From assembly GCA_018881555.1 (NCBI GenBank), contig JACAXG010000065.1, positions 643,042 through 707,041 on the forward strand: a stretch of DNA of 64,000 nucleotides. The letters are read 5' to 3'. The position numbers and the translations under genes are program-made. The notes below the pieces were generated by a model, which was not told the DNA's origin, did no database searches, and was given only the letters and a program-made list of their open reading frames with translations. Shown here one piece after another: positions 20,590 to 34,183 of the stretch (the stretch's first letter is position 1; each line of letters begins with the position of its first letter). The DNA is from Amblyornis subalaris (lineage: Eukaryota; Chordata; Aves; Passeriformes; Ptilonorhynchidae).

Positions 20590-23500
20590 AATAAACATAA
20601 TTCCAACTATTCTTGTTTGCAAAAGGAAGGAAGAAATCACACGGTAATTGTCACCTGACCATGTGACTGAGATTACTTTCAATAAATAATTAAGGGAAGA
20701 TATTTAGGCCTGGGCCCAAGTATCCTTCCAAGTGAAATTCAAGACGAGTTGGTAGCAATCTTGTTCCAGTCAATTGAAGGAAAAAGTGAAATATAATTTT
20801 TAGGTATTCTTAATTATAAGCCTGCACTTTGCTGAAATAGGTCTGGTATAAAGACGAATAGGATTTGGATATGGGTCTGAATCAAATGTTTAGGCTTAAC
20901 ACTAAATTTAGGTATTATTCTCTTGATTCCAACCTACATGATTTATTGAGCTTTTTCACATGAAGTTCAATAGAGATCTGATGATGTAAAATATACCATC
21001 CAATCAGATCATGTCCTGGAGATCTATCTGTGAAACAAAGAGGTGAAAAAATGAGACGAAATTTATGTTCATTTTTTACAGGATTCTGAGTAATCTGTTT
21101 TAAAGAAGATTACTTAATAGTACTTTCAAATGAGTTATGAAAATTACTGTGAAAGCAGTAAATTTTGAGAATCCCTGCGTGATTAAGAAAAACAGCAAAT
21201 ACAATAGTAACAATAGATTGAACTTAGTCTTTCTCTTCTTAACAAAAAATACAGCTCCTTAAGTTCAGAAAAATTCTTAATTATTATATTACAGGAACAT
21301 AACCCTAAACAAAGAATTTTATGGCAGTTTGCAAATCTGAAAAAGATCTGCATTCAAATACCCAATTGTTTTCTAAAAATGTGAGAAATCTAAGAGAATG
21401 AAGAACGGTTACCTTAGATATGCACCTTAGGCAATACAGCAGGTATTTTAACCATACTAGATATTATTTCTAAAGTTTTAAAGTTCTTTCTGTGTATTCT
21501 ACTAGTTACCATGCAAGATTGCCTTTACTCCATCAACATGGACTAACTGGGTATTGCATGTAGGGATTTGTTCAGTGAGTACATAGTTAGTTCTGGCTTC
21601 ATAAATGAGTATGAGAAAGTCTGCACATGTGTAAGTTGCATAAGACTCAAGCAATCTTCTAAGTCAGATTTTCTCCAATACCTTCAATCTGAGATTGCTA
21701 GTTGCTGCATTACTTGTATGTATTACAGGCAAATATGATACATATAAAATTATACTTCCTAAGGAGAGAAAATATCATGTAACTTATATTCAGTTTTGCT
21801 GTGAATTACAAAGTGTAAAAAATATTTTAAAAGTTTTTATCACCCCCTGGTTTTTTACATGTATGTAAAACATTCAGGACTTATTAATAAATTATAAAAG
21901 TCTGAGGATATTTTTGTAGGATCTAGTTGAACAAGAGTGGGCATGTAAATAAAATTTGATTTTATGTGGGCACTCTTACCAAAGTGTGTAGATGTCATAG
22001 GTCTTGGAGAAAAAGAGTACATGACTTTAATTTTGGCCCATTGATGCGGAAAATTAAAAAAGTTTAAGATGTCTGGAACAAATATGGAATCCAGTGGGCA
22101 GAGAAAATTGCTACTAATGAAAGGAATGTTCTGCCTGCGTTGCCATTACTACTATTTCAACCTTTCTCTCTAGTATTTCCTGGCCTAACTGCCATGGAGA
22201 AAGAGAGTATGAACTCCAGTTTTATAAGAAAGAAATAATAATACTTGATAATTCACCTGCAGAGACCATCTTCATAGAATATATCAGCAGTGCCAGGTAT
22301 AGATTCTGGCTCCTGATGCAAAATTGCAGAGGTTTGAGTCGGATCAAGACTGAATTTAAAAAGATAGGTTTTGACCCACAAGATCGCTGCCAAGACGTCA
22401 AAGTAGCTGAATCTTCCTTTTCAGTTCAGAAAATGATTAAACAGTGGCTCAACTGACTGGTGTATTAAGTTCTAGGATCTACGTATTAATTTCTGGCTAT
22501 AATATCTCTCTTTTGGCATGTTTAAAAGAGCAAACTCAAGGATTTTGATTTTGAACTTTTCCACTGGTTCAAACACAAGGAAAAATACCAAAAAATGGTA
22601 AACGATGGAAATATTATGTAGCTATACTATTCACGTGACATGGACAGGATAAAAGACAATGTCATAATATAGATAGTGTGTTGGTGAAGTAATAGCAGCG
22701 GAAGGAAAACAGAGATGATGACAACAGGCCAGAGGAGATGACTAATGGAGAAGAGAAAAGCAGGAAACAAGACTTTTTCATTTCTGAGTACACAAGTGTG
22801 TGAAAGACTGCATATGACATGAAAATGTCATCAATGCAATACTATTAATACTATCAATACATACGAGGTAGAATTCATAAACAGTCACAAAAGAAACACA
22901 GGTAATTATATTAATGCTAATACATGAGAGGTTTTTAACTTTTTTCCTGGATTTGTTTAGTTTTGTTTACACAGAATAAACAACCTGTTATTAAGAACTT
23001 TTGTTTTGTTTATCTCAGACATGGTATTCCCTCAGGTGTGCAAAGAATGTTTATGTGACAGTGGTTACAATGATATCTCTGAACCCAGACATACCTCAAA
23101 ATTATCAATAATTAATTAGAACTAGTCCCTGGGTTTTTTCAGATGCATCTACAGTATTTTCTGCTCTCTTTAACTTATGCACGATATATTCATTCCCACA
23201 CAGATTATGCCTGAAGCACTTGATTACAGTTTGCAAAGTAAACTATACACAGCCTTCTAAAGGGTATTAAATACAGTTCTTAATAGAAAAAAGATCTTAG
23301 ATATAAAAAAGCATAACTCTTGTACCGACCTTAGTCTTATCAACATGTTAAAAAATTCTCATCCCAAAAGCTTAACTCCATGTGTTTTTTTGGGGTTCAT
23401 TACCCATAGAGGTATATAAAAAGGACCCCAACAGATAAAAAAAAATCACTGTAGCAGGGGAACTGTCCCTGGTCCATGTGACTCTGCAAGAGGCAAAGAG

Positions 23501-26347
23501 AGAAGGTGATCTGAGGAATAATGAGTGCTTGAAAGGGGTGGGATACCTGTAAACACGTATGCACAGAAGTGACAGTGCACATATTTTGTCCTTCCTTCCC
23601 TTCTAAATAAGTGAGCATTTATGAATAGCCTTGGTATCTGGATTTCTGTATTCCAGGCCTAGAATATTGAGAAGGATAACATTTCTGCATAATACATTGC
23701 TGTTTATTGTCAAATAGATTTAGACATTTGTAATTAACATGTGAAATAAGTTAACAGAGCAGCAGAAATACCAAAGTGCCATGAAGTCTTATTGCTAGAA
23801 AATCATGAGCCACTACATTAGTTCAGATCAAGACTCATAGAGAGTTTTGATTACTTTTTTTTAAAGTCATATACTTAATCTTACATAAGAAGGTAAATTG
23901 CCTGAGAAAGTATTTCTTCTTCCATGCATAATTAAGTCAATACTCACTCATGTCAAAAAAAAATCAAACATAATTTTTGGTATACAAATTGGTAATGAAG
24001 GAGTAACTCACAAAGACTAAAGGACAACTGTTAAGGGAAGGGTTAACTTTAACACTCTTCCTTTCTACTCCCAATGGCACTAAAGAATGTACAAAGAAAT
24101 TAAAATGGTTTTCATGATGAGATTCTTTGTAGTTTTTTCAAGTTTTACAAGAACTAAATGTTAAGTTTTGGGTTGTCTCTGGTCAGTCACATCAATGAAA
24201 ACATTGTTAATCAATTTTTATTTCTTGTACTTATACAGAAGAACAGTGTTACTGTGTTTGAATTTAAAAAACGGAACCCCAACAACGTCTTTGTCATTTA
24301 ATTCCCCAATATTTTTATCATTGCACAAATATGACTGTGTGTTACATAATCTGCTTGTAGTCACAGATCACAAACGGTTCTGCCAATGGCTAAAATGTTT
24401 TCTTTTATGGGTTGAAAAGTCATGATGTGAGCATAATAAACTATTCAAAAATGCTAACACAGATAACTGAAAAATGCTGTCTATTGCTACCTGTAAATAC
24501 AAACAGTTAAACTTCATCGTCCTTGTTACTTTCAAAAGCAATCACAGTGTTCCATTAACCAGACTTCCCTACATACATTCAAGTGTATTGCTGAAGTTAC
24601 AAGACCCCAAAATTTTATTAAAATTTTGACTTTATTTCTTGTACCACATAGCACGAAGATTACTGCTACTGTTTCTTGCCACTTCACCTGCACTGTCCTT
24701 GTTCTAATTGAAAATTACCTGTCTGATCATTTGGCATTTTGAATGCATGTTCACCCTTTAGCAGGAGAGGAAGTTTGTGTCGCTGGTCCTTTAGTGGACA
24801 GATGATGAGAAGTCAGCTACCAGCAATAAGAAAGACCTGCCACCGTTATCTCAGTCCCAAGACCCTACTTATCTCATCAGTGCCACTATGGAAACCTCTG
24901 GAGCTGATGCAGAGGAATCTGAATCTACTTGCAGAGGAGGGGATTGCAGGGGAAGGCAGAGGAGGCAAGAGCAAGGGGAGGAGATAGAGGATGTGATTGC
25001 ACATACTTTTGGACATTTGAGCATCCACCATGGTGAAGATTTTGCAAAGGGGAGTTGATCACACCAGCTTTTTCATTCTATGCCAGAGCAGCTCATAACA
25101 GCGTATATAGCATAATTGTCATGGATCTTTACAAAACTGTGGATCCTGATCTTACTTACCACATGATACAGACAGCAGTGGCATAAGAATATCTATCAGT
25201 ATTGTCAAGAATATAAGCTTTTTTGTTTACAGCTAGTGACTGAAGAAAATGCAGGACATCAAATGAGTCCATGTTTCCTAACGTGAGTACAAAGTGTAAC
25301 TTTTTAATAGCAGTGCCCAAAATACCTATTTCATTGTTGTATGGGAAAGTCTGCCAGAAAAAACTACACAAAATGTTCAAACAGCCCAATGTGTGTGAAA
25401 CCCTTTTGCATCCTCAGTGGACTTGTCTGCAAAGCAAAGAGCATGAAAAACATGCCTGACATGTTTTTCAGTGGAAATTATGGCCTACAGACTCTTACTT
25501 TCCCTCACACAATACTGTTTCAATCAGTTAGATTCTTTTTGTGTTGCCATAGCAACGGGCAGAAACCTTAACACCCCGATCAAAATTCCCTGACATTCAT
25601 GTTAAGAAGACCTCTGAGTAAGCAAGCACTTGCTCTCCTCAATATGATTCCCGACTTTTTCATCTATATCAGAAATACTCCTGTCGGAAATGACTGGTTT
25701 GCGGCCCTTGAACAGCATCCCTACCTCAGGGATTCTGAAGAAGTCTTTCCCATTCTGGAAGAGACCAGACTTCATGTGGGTGCTAGCCATGTACACCAAA
25801 AACTGTGTGTGGGTGACAGATGTGAACTTTGTTACAGGTGTTTCAGCAGCTCAGTGGTTCTTCCAAAATATGGTTGTTTGGTTTGTTTTTTTTTTAATTT
25901 TAGATGTCACTTTTCTGATTTATTGACCAGTGGTCATTTTTCTTTTCCTGATTACACGCCATCTAATCCTCTGATTCCTACTGAGTTCCTGCCTAAAATA
26001 TACTGAATATTGACTGTGAGAATGCTAAATATACTGAAACCAATGGCAGAAATTGACAAAGTTTCTTATATAAGTCTTATGAAAGTCATGACATTGTATA
26101 TGGAAAAGACAGAGAAGGCATGAGGGATGACACTAAGAGAGTACTTTATAACAGTGAAACTGGGATAACACAATGTATTATGGTGTGTGTGGATACTTTG
26201 TGCAAGATAAACATTGTTTACAGACCTTCAAGAAACATTAAAGCAAGACAGACATAGCCATACTTGAATATAGACACTCTTTGGGTCTTTTTCATCATCT
26301 GTTGGAATGAAATGTATGCAAATCAAAACCTATATCTGAATAAGATT
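20590..26347. other. 5.8 kb unique DNA with some coding-like patches
   Basis: Mostly AT-rich with no recognised gene. A TATA-like word GGTATATAAAAAGG at about 23411-23424 is followed by a GC-richer block to about 23600, possibly an old LTR remnant. An open frame without an early Met runs at 24795-25055 (87 codons, rich in Ser, Glu, Asp and Arg). Another runs at 25599-26006 (135 codons) with a balanced amino-acid composition in its first 80 residues. I recognise neither. They could be decayed retrocopies, fossil transposon coding sequence, or chance. Confidence 0.4.
25599..26006 (+). other. Unrecognised 135-codon open frame, doubtful
   Basis: The frame starts MLRRPLSKQALALLNMIPD and stays open for 135 codons. 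Roughly the first 80 residues have protein-like composition, then it passes into a T-rich stretch encoding CFFFNF. I see no known motif, signal peptide or membrane segment, no clear splice sites that would make it an exon, and no Kozak-like context. The region is also open in another plus frame (25690-25926) and on the minus strand (25602-25799), which weakens the case for this one. Most likely chance or a decayed fragment. Confidence 0.15.
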
Positions 26348-26749
26348 TGGGTTTGTTCAGTCTGGAGAAGAGAAGGCTCCAGGAAGATTTTACTGCAGGA
26401 TTTCAGTGCCTAAAGGGTGCTAAAAGAAAGCTGGAGAGGGACTTTTTACAAGGGCATTTAGTGATAGGTCAAGGGGGAATGGCCTTAGACAGAAAAAGGG
26501 TAGGTTTAGATTCGATATTAGGAAGGAATTATTTCCTGTGAGGGTGGTGAGGCATTGGAATAGGTTGCCCGGAGAAGCTGTGGATGCCTCATCACTGAAA
26601 TTGTTTAACGCCAGGCTGGATGGGGCTTTGAGCAACCTGGTGTAGTAGAAAGCATCTCTGCTTATGGTGGGAGGAAGTTGAAACTAGATGATCTTTAAGG
26701 TCCGTTCCAACCCAAACCATTCTATGATTCTATGATCCTATGATCCTAT
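26348..26749 (+). mobile_element. CR1 LINE, 5'-truncated, well preserved 3' end
   Basis: Plus-strand CR1 tail of about 400 bp. It opens with GTTTGTTCAGTCTGGAGAAG and passes through AAAGAAAGCTGGAGAGGGAC, TTTACAAGGGCATTTAGTGA, GGAATAGGTTGCCCGGAGAA and TGAAACTAGATGATCTTTAA. It ends in four terminal units (CATTCTATGA, TTCTATGA, TCCTATGA, TCCTA). It is better preserved than the neighbouring copies, so probably younger. Open frames at 26347-26541 (plus) and 26420-26635 (minus) are products of this repeat. Confidence 0.95.
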
Positions 26750-29700
26750 TACATTTATTGTGAAATTTTAACAGTTAGAAAGGAGTGAGATTAGGATCTG
26801 ATGTAATATTTCTCTCAAAAACCCAAGCAGAGTTCAGTGGGAAACTGACATTTCCTCACCTTCTCATTTGCCTTTGAGTTTAATAGTTCATAATGGCACG
26901 ACAGTCAGTAGACATCCAAAACAGCCGATGTCTTACTCTCAGAGCCTGTGTGAATCAGGACCTGCACGACTTCTGGTCAGAAACCAAATTAAGATTATTA
27001 ATCATATAAAAAAATATAGAACTATGTAATGTACTAATAATTTTTTTACTGATATTGTATTACTAATACTGGTTTTATTTTACTGCAGTAGCAAATGCAC
27101 ATCTCTTAGATAAAGAATGCAACTTTTATCTTTTATACAAGTTTTGGTGTTTTATATAGTGCAGCAATTGCACAGTCAAGTAAAAAGATGGAAGAAAGAA
27201 TGAGTCATTTTTTTAATTTGGTGTCTAAATGAATTAAACAATGAATAAGTGACAAGTAAGGTAATCAACTAGTAAGTTCTTGTTTCCTAAGCAAAAATCA
27301 CTGATCAGAATGTAAATTCATACGGTAACTACAATCAAAAAATCAGCAATTCCCAATTAATGGAATTATACAAATCTAGATTTTTAGATTTTACACATTA
27401 ATTTTTATTTCTTTAACAATAGAAAAAATTACTAATTTTACCCCTTAAATAACTGATAATGTGTAGAGGCAATTAATGATATTATATAATGGCAAGTAGG
27501 AAAAATTGCACTGCATAAAGTCTGATAGACTAATGTCTGGCAGCATACACATTTGGACAGCCCATGAATAAGTTTCAAGATATATTCAAATATGGTTCAC
27601 ATTATTTTTTCTTAAATTACTTTAGTTATGTGTCTGAACTTAATTCAAGGTCTTTATGTTGCTTTCTTCATTTAAATTACATTAATTTAACAGTATTTTA
27701 ACAAAGTCCTGTGCAGTGGCAGAATCAAATTATAGAGAAAGGCATGTTTAGAAGGAGTACTATTAATCCTTCATTCACAAGTAGTAATATTAAATCATTA
27801 TATCTATTTTTTTATTCTAAAACTTATTCTTTAACTAGAGACATTCTATAACTAGTGATTCCATGTTCACCTAAGGAGTAGAGTAAGAAAATTTGAGAAT
27901 ATTAGAAGAAAATTACTATATAGACAAGCATAAATACTGTATCCTTTACTCACTTGTCAGTCATTTTCTCTATTAATAAAACATCTATCAAAGATTTTTC
28001 TCGTTTAGATAGCTCTGGCCTGGATACTTCAAGAAACATTACAGCATGTGCCACTTATGAGGTCTGAGAGATTTCCAGCCTCTGGAAGTTTATTCAAGAG
28101 CACACCTGGCATTCCAGATGTACAGGGAATGTGGCTTGTTCCCATTGGTCCTCTTTTCCACATTGCCTTGCGTTGGTCCTCACCTCAAATAGCAATACTT
28201 CATCCTGCCCTCAGAAAGAAGAGGGTGCTAAAAGAATCTTTACAGAAGTGGAATAACATATCAAAATTTTGAATGCTAAGTAGATGGACTTCTACTTACA
28301 GTATATCTCTGCAGGGACATAAGAATCATAACGGATTTATTATCTATATATATATATTTGAGGAGCACAAAATTTCTTTTCCTTTCCCTTTGCAGCAGTG
28401 ACCAAGTTTTCCTCCTTTCTATTAGCTGAAAAGGTATTCTTCCTATCCTCTTCAGTTATTAAATAAGATAAACATTAAGGCAGGGATTTTAAGTACTGTG
28501 AAATGATCCAGACACTTAAATGCATCTGAAAAATCACATAAAATCTCTTTGAAATCTCTTTGTTAAATATATTAGGATCTTCAAATATAGCATCTAACAA
28601 TTGATTCTTAAACAAAAGCGCTTCCTAGATTTTTTCCTGTTTTAGTCCATTTAGAAAGGATGTAGATCTTGCTTCAAGGAAGCCTGAATAAGCAAAATGA
28701 AAGCCCTTTTGCTAGCAACATGAGTGAAATATGATCTACATGTCATTTAAGGTTTGGGGATTTTATGTGTCTTAATCCCTTGATTCAAACAGTGTGATGT
28801 GAAAGATGTGGAAAATTTCTAAGTATTTTTTAAACCTTCCTTCTACAGTTTCATAAAGACATAATGAAGAGAGGTCAGACTTAAAAGTGAAAACAAACAA
28901 ACAAATGAAAAAATAAAACCAAATTTTAAAAAAGCCTATCCAGATGACATGCTTTATTGCAGTCCAAAAAGAGAAGGAAGAAGCATACTTATTCTTTTTA
29001 TGAATAAAATTCTGTTTCGAATGCAAGAAGAAAGGCATTTAAGGCAGCAGTACTATTCTTACAATTCACTTACTTTTCTTATTATTGAAAACAATATTCT
29101 TTTTACCAGAAAAACTAGCAAATAAGGTTTCTGAAATGTGTCTGTTCCCCACCTTTAAAGTGCTTGGGTTAATTACAGCATGACCCACACAATAGGAAAG
29201 AGATAAAACTTTGCCAATAAATTATGACACTTCAAAGAAATAAAAGAGGTTATTTGATATAGAATTCTATGAGCTTCACCATACACAGGGGGCCCCCAAG
29301 GCATTTGAATTCAGTTCAAGCCATTATAGATACATAGAATTCTTGAATATGTCTCAGTCTTGTTGAACACTTTGGAATACATTAGCTGAAACCAAACTGC
29401 TATCCACCTATAATAGAGCTGTATTTGCATGAGTGATGCGAGAACTTCAAAAGGTTCAGAGTTCAGATTAATTTTGGTTCTTCAATAAGAAATACCCATG
29501 CAGGTGGCATTGTAGCCTTTTGAACTTGCAGCCTATTATTCCTTTGGTTTCCTTTTTGCTCTCTCATAAATTCTCTCAAAAGCTGTTCCAATCTCTCTCT
29601 TTTTTTTTTTATTCCTTTTTATTCACGTTGTGGTGTAAGAAACTACTTTCTTTGATTTTTATGGAGTAGCTACTGCACCTCTTTTATCCTTCATGGTTTT

Positions 29701-30111
29701 GAGGCTGATGTTCTGAAATGACACCTTTCTTCTGGAGTGTAGAATGTTTGAAAATAAAACAATGAGGAAAATTCTTGTGAGCTGTACCACAACTCTGGAA
29801 ATTCCTCCAAAGACTGAACATTGCTTTTGAAATACTAACATGCCATTTTAAGTTACGGCATGCACTGAAGCCCATGCCCTTCAATATGACATTCTGAGCA
29901 TCCCTGGATGACTTGAATCCAAATACTCCTTCCATCACATCGAAGATTTCTCAGCCCTAGAATAATATAAATGCTTCAACAGAACCTACCCCAGCAAAAC
30001 AGACAGAAATACAAATGGGGTGGCCTCCGTGCCCCACAGGTGAAAGCGGGCTGCGCAGGCAGATTGTTCCTACAGGAATTTTTAATTAAAACAAAAAAAT
30101 AAAAAAAAAAT
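26750..30111. other. 3.4 kb unique AT-rich DNA, no gene seen
   Basis: Non-coding AT-rich sequence. An open frame at 28048-28272 translates without a recognisable domain. There is a short (TA)n at 28345. From about 30010 to 30075 a small GC-rich patch (GGGGTGGCCTCCGTGCCCC, GAAAGCGGGCTGCGCAGGC) stands out from the AT-rich surroundings, and an A-rich tract follows it. Confidence 0.45.
28345..28357. repeat. (TA)n microsatellite
   Basis: About six TA units between TATC and TTTG. Too short to be highly polymorphic. Confidence 0.8.
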
Positions 30112-30112
30112 A
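30090..30112 (+). repeat. A-rich tract directly before a CR1 copy
   Basis: An A-rich run, AAACAAAAAAATAAAAAAAA followed by AATA, that ends where recognisable CR1 sequence starts. It follows a GC-rich patch, so it resembles a poly(A)-like tail of unrelated sequence abutting CR1, but it may be simple repeat DNA. Confidence 0.7.
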
Positions 30113-30692
30113 AGGCAAAGCGCAGAGTCCTGCATTTTGATCACAAGAACCCCATGCAACACTACAGTCACGGGGCAGAGTGTCTGGAATGCTGCCTGGC
30201 AGAAGAGGACCTAGGGGTGTTGGTTGACACTTGGCTGAATGTGATCCAGTGTGTGCCCAGGTACCCAAGAAGGCCAATGGCATCCTGGCCTATATCAGCA
30301 ATAGTGTGGCCAGCAGGACCAGGGCAGCAATTGTCCCCCTGTACTCAGCACTGGTGAGGCCACATCTCATATCCTGTGTTCAGTTCTAGGCTGCTCACAA
30401 CAAGAAGGACATTGAAGTGCTGGAGCACATCCAGAGAAGAGCAGTGGAGCTGTGAATGGTCTGGTGCACAAGACGTGTGAGGAGTGTCTGAGGGAGATGG
30501 GGTTTTTCAGCCTGGAGAAAAAAAGGCTCATAGGGGACCTTATCGCTCTGTACAACTTCCTGAAAGGAGATGCTAGGAGGTGGGGCTCAGTCTTTTCACC
30601 CAGGTAACAAGTGACAGAATGAAAAGAAATGGCCTCAAATAGTGCCAGGGAAGGTTTAGATTGGGTACTAGGAAAATTTTTTCACCTAAAAA
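30112..30692 (+). mobile_element. CR1 LINE segment lacking both ends
   Basis: About 580 bp of plus-strand CR1, covering the end of the reverse-transcriptase ORF and the start of the 3' region. Remains of the protein are visible in pieces: PMQHYSHGAE and [13 protein letters not shown] in one frame, then, after a one-base deletion near 30248, [27 protein letters not shown] and [13 protein letters not shown] in another. In-frame stops follow. Sequence continues through CAGCCTGGAGAAAAAAAGGC, CTGTACAACTTCCTGAAAGG, CCCAGGTAACAAGTGACAGA and TAGATTGGGTACTAGGAAAA, then stops at about 30692. The usual last 150-200 bp and the terminal octamers are missing. CR1 copies normally keep the 3' end, so this one was cut after insertion or moved by another route. 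Confidence 0.92.
30154..30480 (+). pseudogene. CR1 ORF2 C-terminal fragment (dead)
   Basis: This corresponds to the region after the RT catalytic core of CR1 ORF2, with the conserved words [28 protein letters not shown] and KKDIEVLE. A single-base deletion around 30248 shifts the frame between the first and second word groups. Stop codons (TAG after CVQF, TGA after AVEL) close it. No catalytic residues lie in this piece. Confidence 0.85.
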
Positions 30693-33600
30693 AGAAGCAC
30701 ATCAGTTCTTTATGCCTGGTTCTAGAATTCCCTACATTTCTTGTCAGGCTTATACACAGATCAGTGGCTGAATGGAAGTTCACTTATTACTGGAGGTAAA
30801 ATAGTTACAGAGAAAAACTTTTCTGGAGTTTTGAATAAGTTGGCAACAATGAATCACTGACTATTTCCTTTGAATATTTTCTTTTCCTTCTGTTTAGGAA
30901 GTACGGAAAATGCTAGCTAGACTAGGGATAACAAATGGAATAAAATATAGTCAAAATATACATAAAATGTGGAAGTTACATTTAGATAGAAAATAAATCC
31001 AAGACAGAAAGCAAGACTTGGAAGCAAAACAAGTATAAGCTCCCTGGGAAGCTACTTCCAAGATGCCTAGCCAAATAAACAGCCTGATTTTTTATCCTGA
31101 TGAAATTAGGGCTGAAGAACTGTATTTTAGATACACCTATACACCTAGATTTTCTATTACTTAAGAACAAATTAACTGAAACCAGAAAAGAAGTTTCAAA
31201 TATTACATGTCATCAGCAAGACAGCCAAGCTTCTGCTTACTAGATAGACTGACCCTTTTTTTCTAAAATTGGCTTTTATTCACATTCCTATCACAAAATC
31301 TCTAAAGTGTGCATTATATAACTTGTTTGCAGTCTTAATAGCCCCTTTTCAATACATGTGCTTCTGGTGCCATCCACAGGAGTTCAAAAATCTGTTTTAG
31401 CCACCCACATATGTTTAAGATCTCAGTGCTGCATTACTATATTACTGCATCTCAGTAAAAGAAGTGATTCTTGTTTTACTAATAGCAAAACAACAAAGGG
31501 AATTATTTATATGGGACCCATCTGTGAAAGAGATGGTGAAAGTATTCTTGAGAACTAATTGTCGACCAGTCTATGAGCTATAAAGAAAAAATGGACTGAA
31601 CTCTCTACAAGAAACTTGTCAAAGAAAACAGTAGCATTTTTAATAAACATCAAAATAGGGGAACACATCAGTAAAACTAGTAAAAACATACTTTCAGTAA
31701 GTCAGGTATAGGGGCAGCTTGATGTATGTCTCTGCAATGAGAAGTATGTCACAGCCTTCGTTTTCAGCAGTGGTTGCCAAATATGTAATCATTAGAATAA
31801 ATGTGATATTAGAAATAACTATTCAGTTTCTTGGAATACATAAAAAATGATCTGAATTAGTTATTTTCAGGCATGAACAACAGAAAATATCAGTATGGTA
31901 AACCACTACCATCTGTAAGGACAATCTTTGGTGTGTACATACACAATGGAAAAAAGAGAATGTTTAGCCCTATTAAAATAATTTAATAGAACTCTGGCTA
32001 GTATTGTTGTTCAGATCTCACTTCTTTCCATGTGTGGAATCCTGACAAGTTAACTCATCTGTGAAGCATTGACCATCACCAAGGAAAGAATTTTCACAGC
32101 TTCAGAACACTGAGTATTGCAAATTATAGGAGCTTAAATGTAAAAACAAAAACAAGCTGTGATGACTGATATAGCAATCACAACAAGGAAGATTACATTT
32201 TGTGGAGGAAGCAAACTGCTGGAGACTCAATAAGGATTATAACACAAAATAAGACAAAATATTCGGCATTTTCAATTGTTTCTTTCAATAGTAAAAGCAA
32301 GACACAAATATTTGTAGAATGTATATAAAATGCCTATGCACACACGCAGTTGAGGGCATAAAATTCCATCTGTTATAATGATGTTGAAAAAAAATAAAAG
32401 AAAATCATGGTCATAAATTAGACAAAATTAAAAGGAAATAAACCCCTGCCCAGTTTGGGGTGTCCTGTGGTAGTTGCATAAAATAGAAATGCATTTCTTT
32501 CAGCTGACTTCAAGAGTTATTGAAAAAATTGTTACTAATATTAAAGAAATCCCAAATTCTAAGCATTTCTTTGGGTATTTACACTCACAATTCTCCTGGC
32601 TTACCAAAAAAAAAGTTATGCCCAAGGGATATGATTATGACATATATTTCCTTGAAATAAAAATTTTGAAAAACATTTTTACCTCAAAGCACATCTTTTG
32701 TAGATCCAATTATAGCCCATAATACATTTGGGTGTACCTTATCTATGTGTCAAATTGTGCCTACATCATTTGTGTCTCTGTATCATCACAAGGGTCACAA
32801 ATACCTTACAATAATAGACTCCTTAGTGCAAAAGCAGCCCAGTGTCACAGATATTTTATCAAAATATCTTTGGTGCCCAGTCTAAGCACATTTCAATCCA
32901 ATAAATTATTAGACCCTAGATTTTGATTGCCTTAGTATCCAATCAACAAAAAAGAAATGCCATTTTAAGTGTGCAAGAGAAGTTATTCCTGCCCTCATTT
33001 CAATTTTTGTCTATCAGCGAGGTCTCTTAGTACCCCAACACCCTCTGACTTCTGCAATAAAAGCTGACATAATGGTAAGCAGAATGGGTGGATATATGAA
33101 AAGCTAGATTTAACCCATGTAATTACAGAAATTACCATAGAAATACCACATAGTAATTTTTATAAAATCATCATTAAAACAAAAAAGGCATACATACAGA
33201 GTAGGAACGTCCCTCTTCTTGGATAACTCCTGTTTTTCACACTGATGCACCGTGTACCAAGGTAAGAAGGATGCTTCTTCAAGATAAGATGGGTAGTATC
33301 CACCACATTTCAAAGTACTAAATTTTTTGTAGTGATGGAAGCTTACAATAAAAAATAATCATATCTTGTAACCATTCCTACTTTAGTATTAAGTCACATT
33401 CTTTTCATTTTAATTTGGTAATTATTTCCTCAATTTTAATTTTGTAGAAGTGATGTGGCAGGTAAATGCATCTATTTTGGATAGGAAAAGAACATACTCA
33501 GTGGTGCCATTTTAACGCTGAATGATGCTTTTTTCACTGCTATCACTGCATTATCCACAACTATGATTCAGCAAATCTGAAAGGAATATTTCTTTACTCC

Positions 33601-34168
33601 ATTTTCTTCCATTGCTCTTTCCTTTCTACCCTGTATACTCTGTTCATAAATCGGAGAATTTGCAAAAACCTTCTGCAAACAGAAAACCAATTTCACTTAT
33701 GTTCATACCTTGAGAGGTAACAGAGAAAGATGAGAGGTTACTCATATCATGCCCTGTTTGTCTTCAGATACTAATATACCAGGTCCTGAAATGATGAAGT
33801 TGCCTTTTACAAGCATTTTCTACTAAGTGCTGGGGATTTATCTGTGAGCCCTAATGCGAAAGATGCTGCGAATCATGGTTATTTGTTGGTACACTGATTG
33901 TAGCTATCAGCTGCATATGCTTCTGGACAGGGGGACGTCATAAAATCTATAGAAAGTTAGTCACAAAAGCAAAAATCTACACTGATATCAGTAATAGAAA
34001 AAAAGTGTCTGTTAAAAATATTTGTGATGCGAAAACAAAAATTGTGATCAATCCACTTAGTAAAAAATTATGCATATATAGCCTAACCTGTGTATGTCAG
34101 AGCTTTTATGTGTATTATATATGCAAACCTGTGTTACTGAAATGAAATTAGTATTACTATAGAAGATT

Positions 34169-34183
34169 TGTGTGTGTGTGTGT
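34169..34183 (+). repeat. (TG)n microsatellite
   Basis: Seven TG units plus one T, between GATT and TCCCACA. Confidence 0.85.

Noticed and set aside
32430..32470. CCCAGTTTGGGGTGTCCTG, similar to an internal word of avian LTRs.
   Set aside because: Only about 20 bases match and neighbouring LTR blocks are absent.
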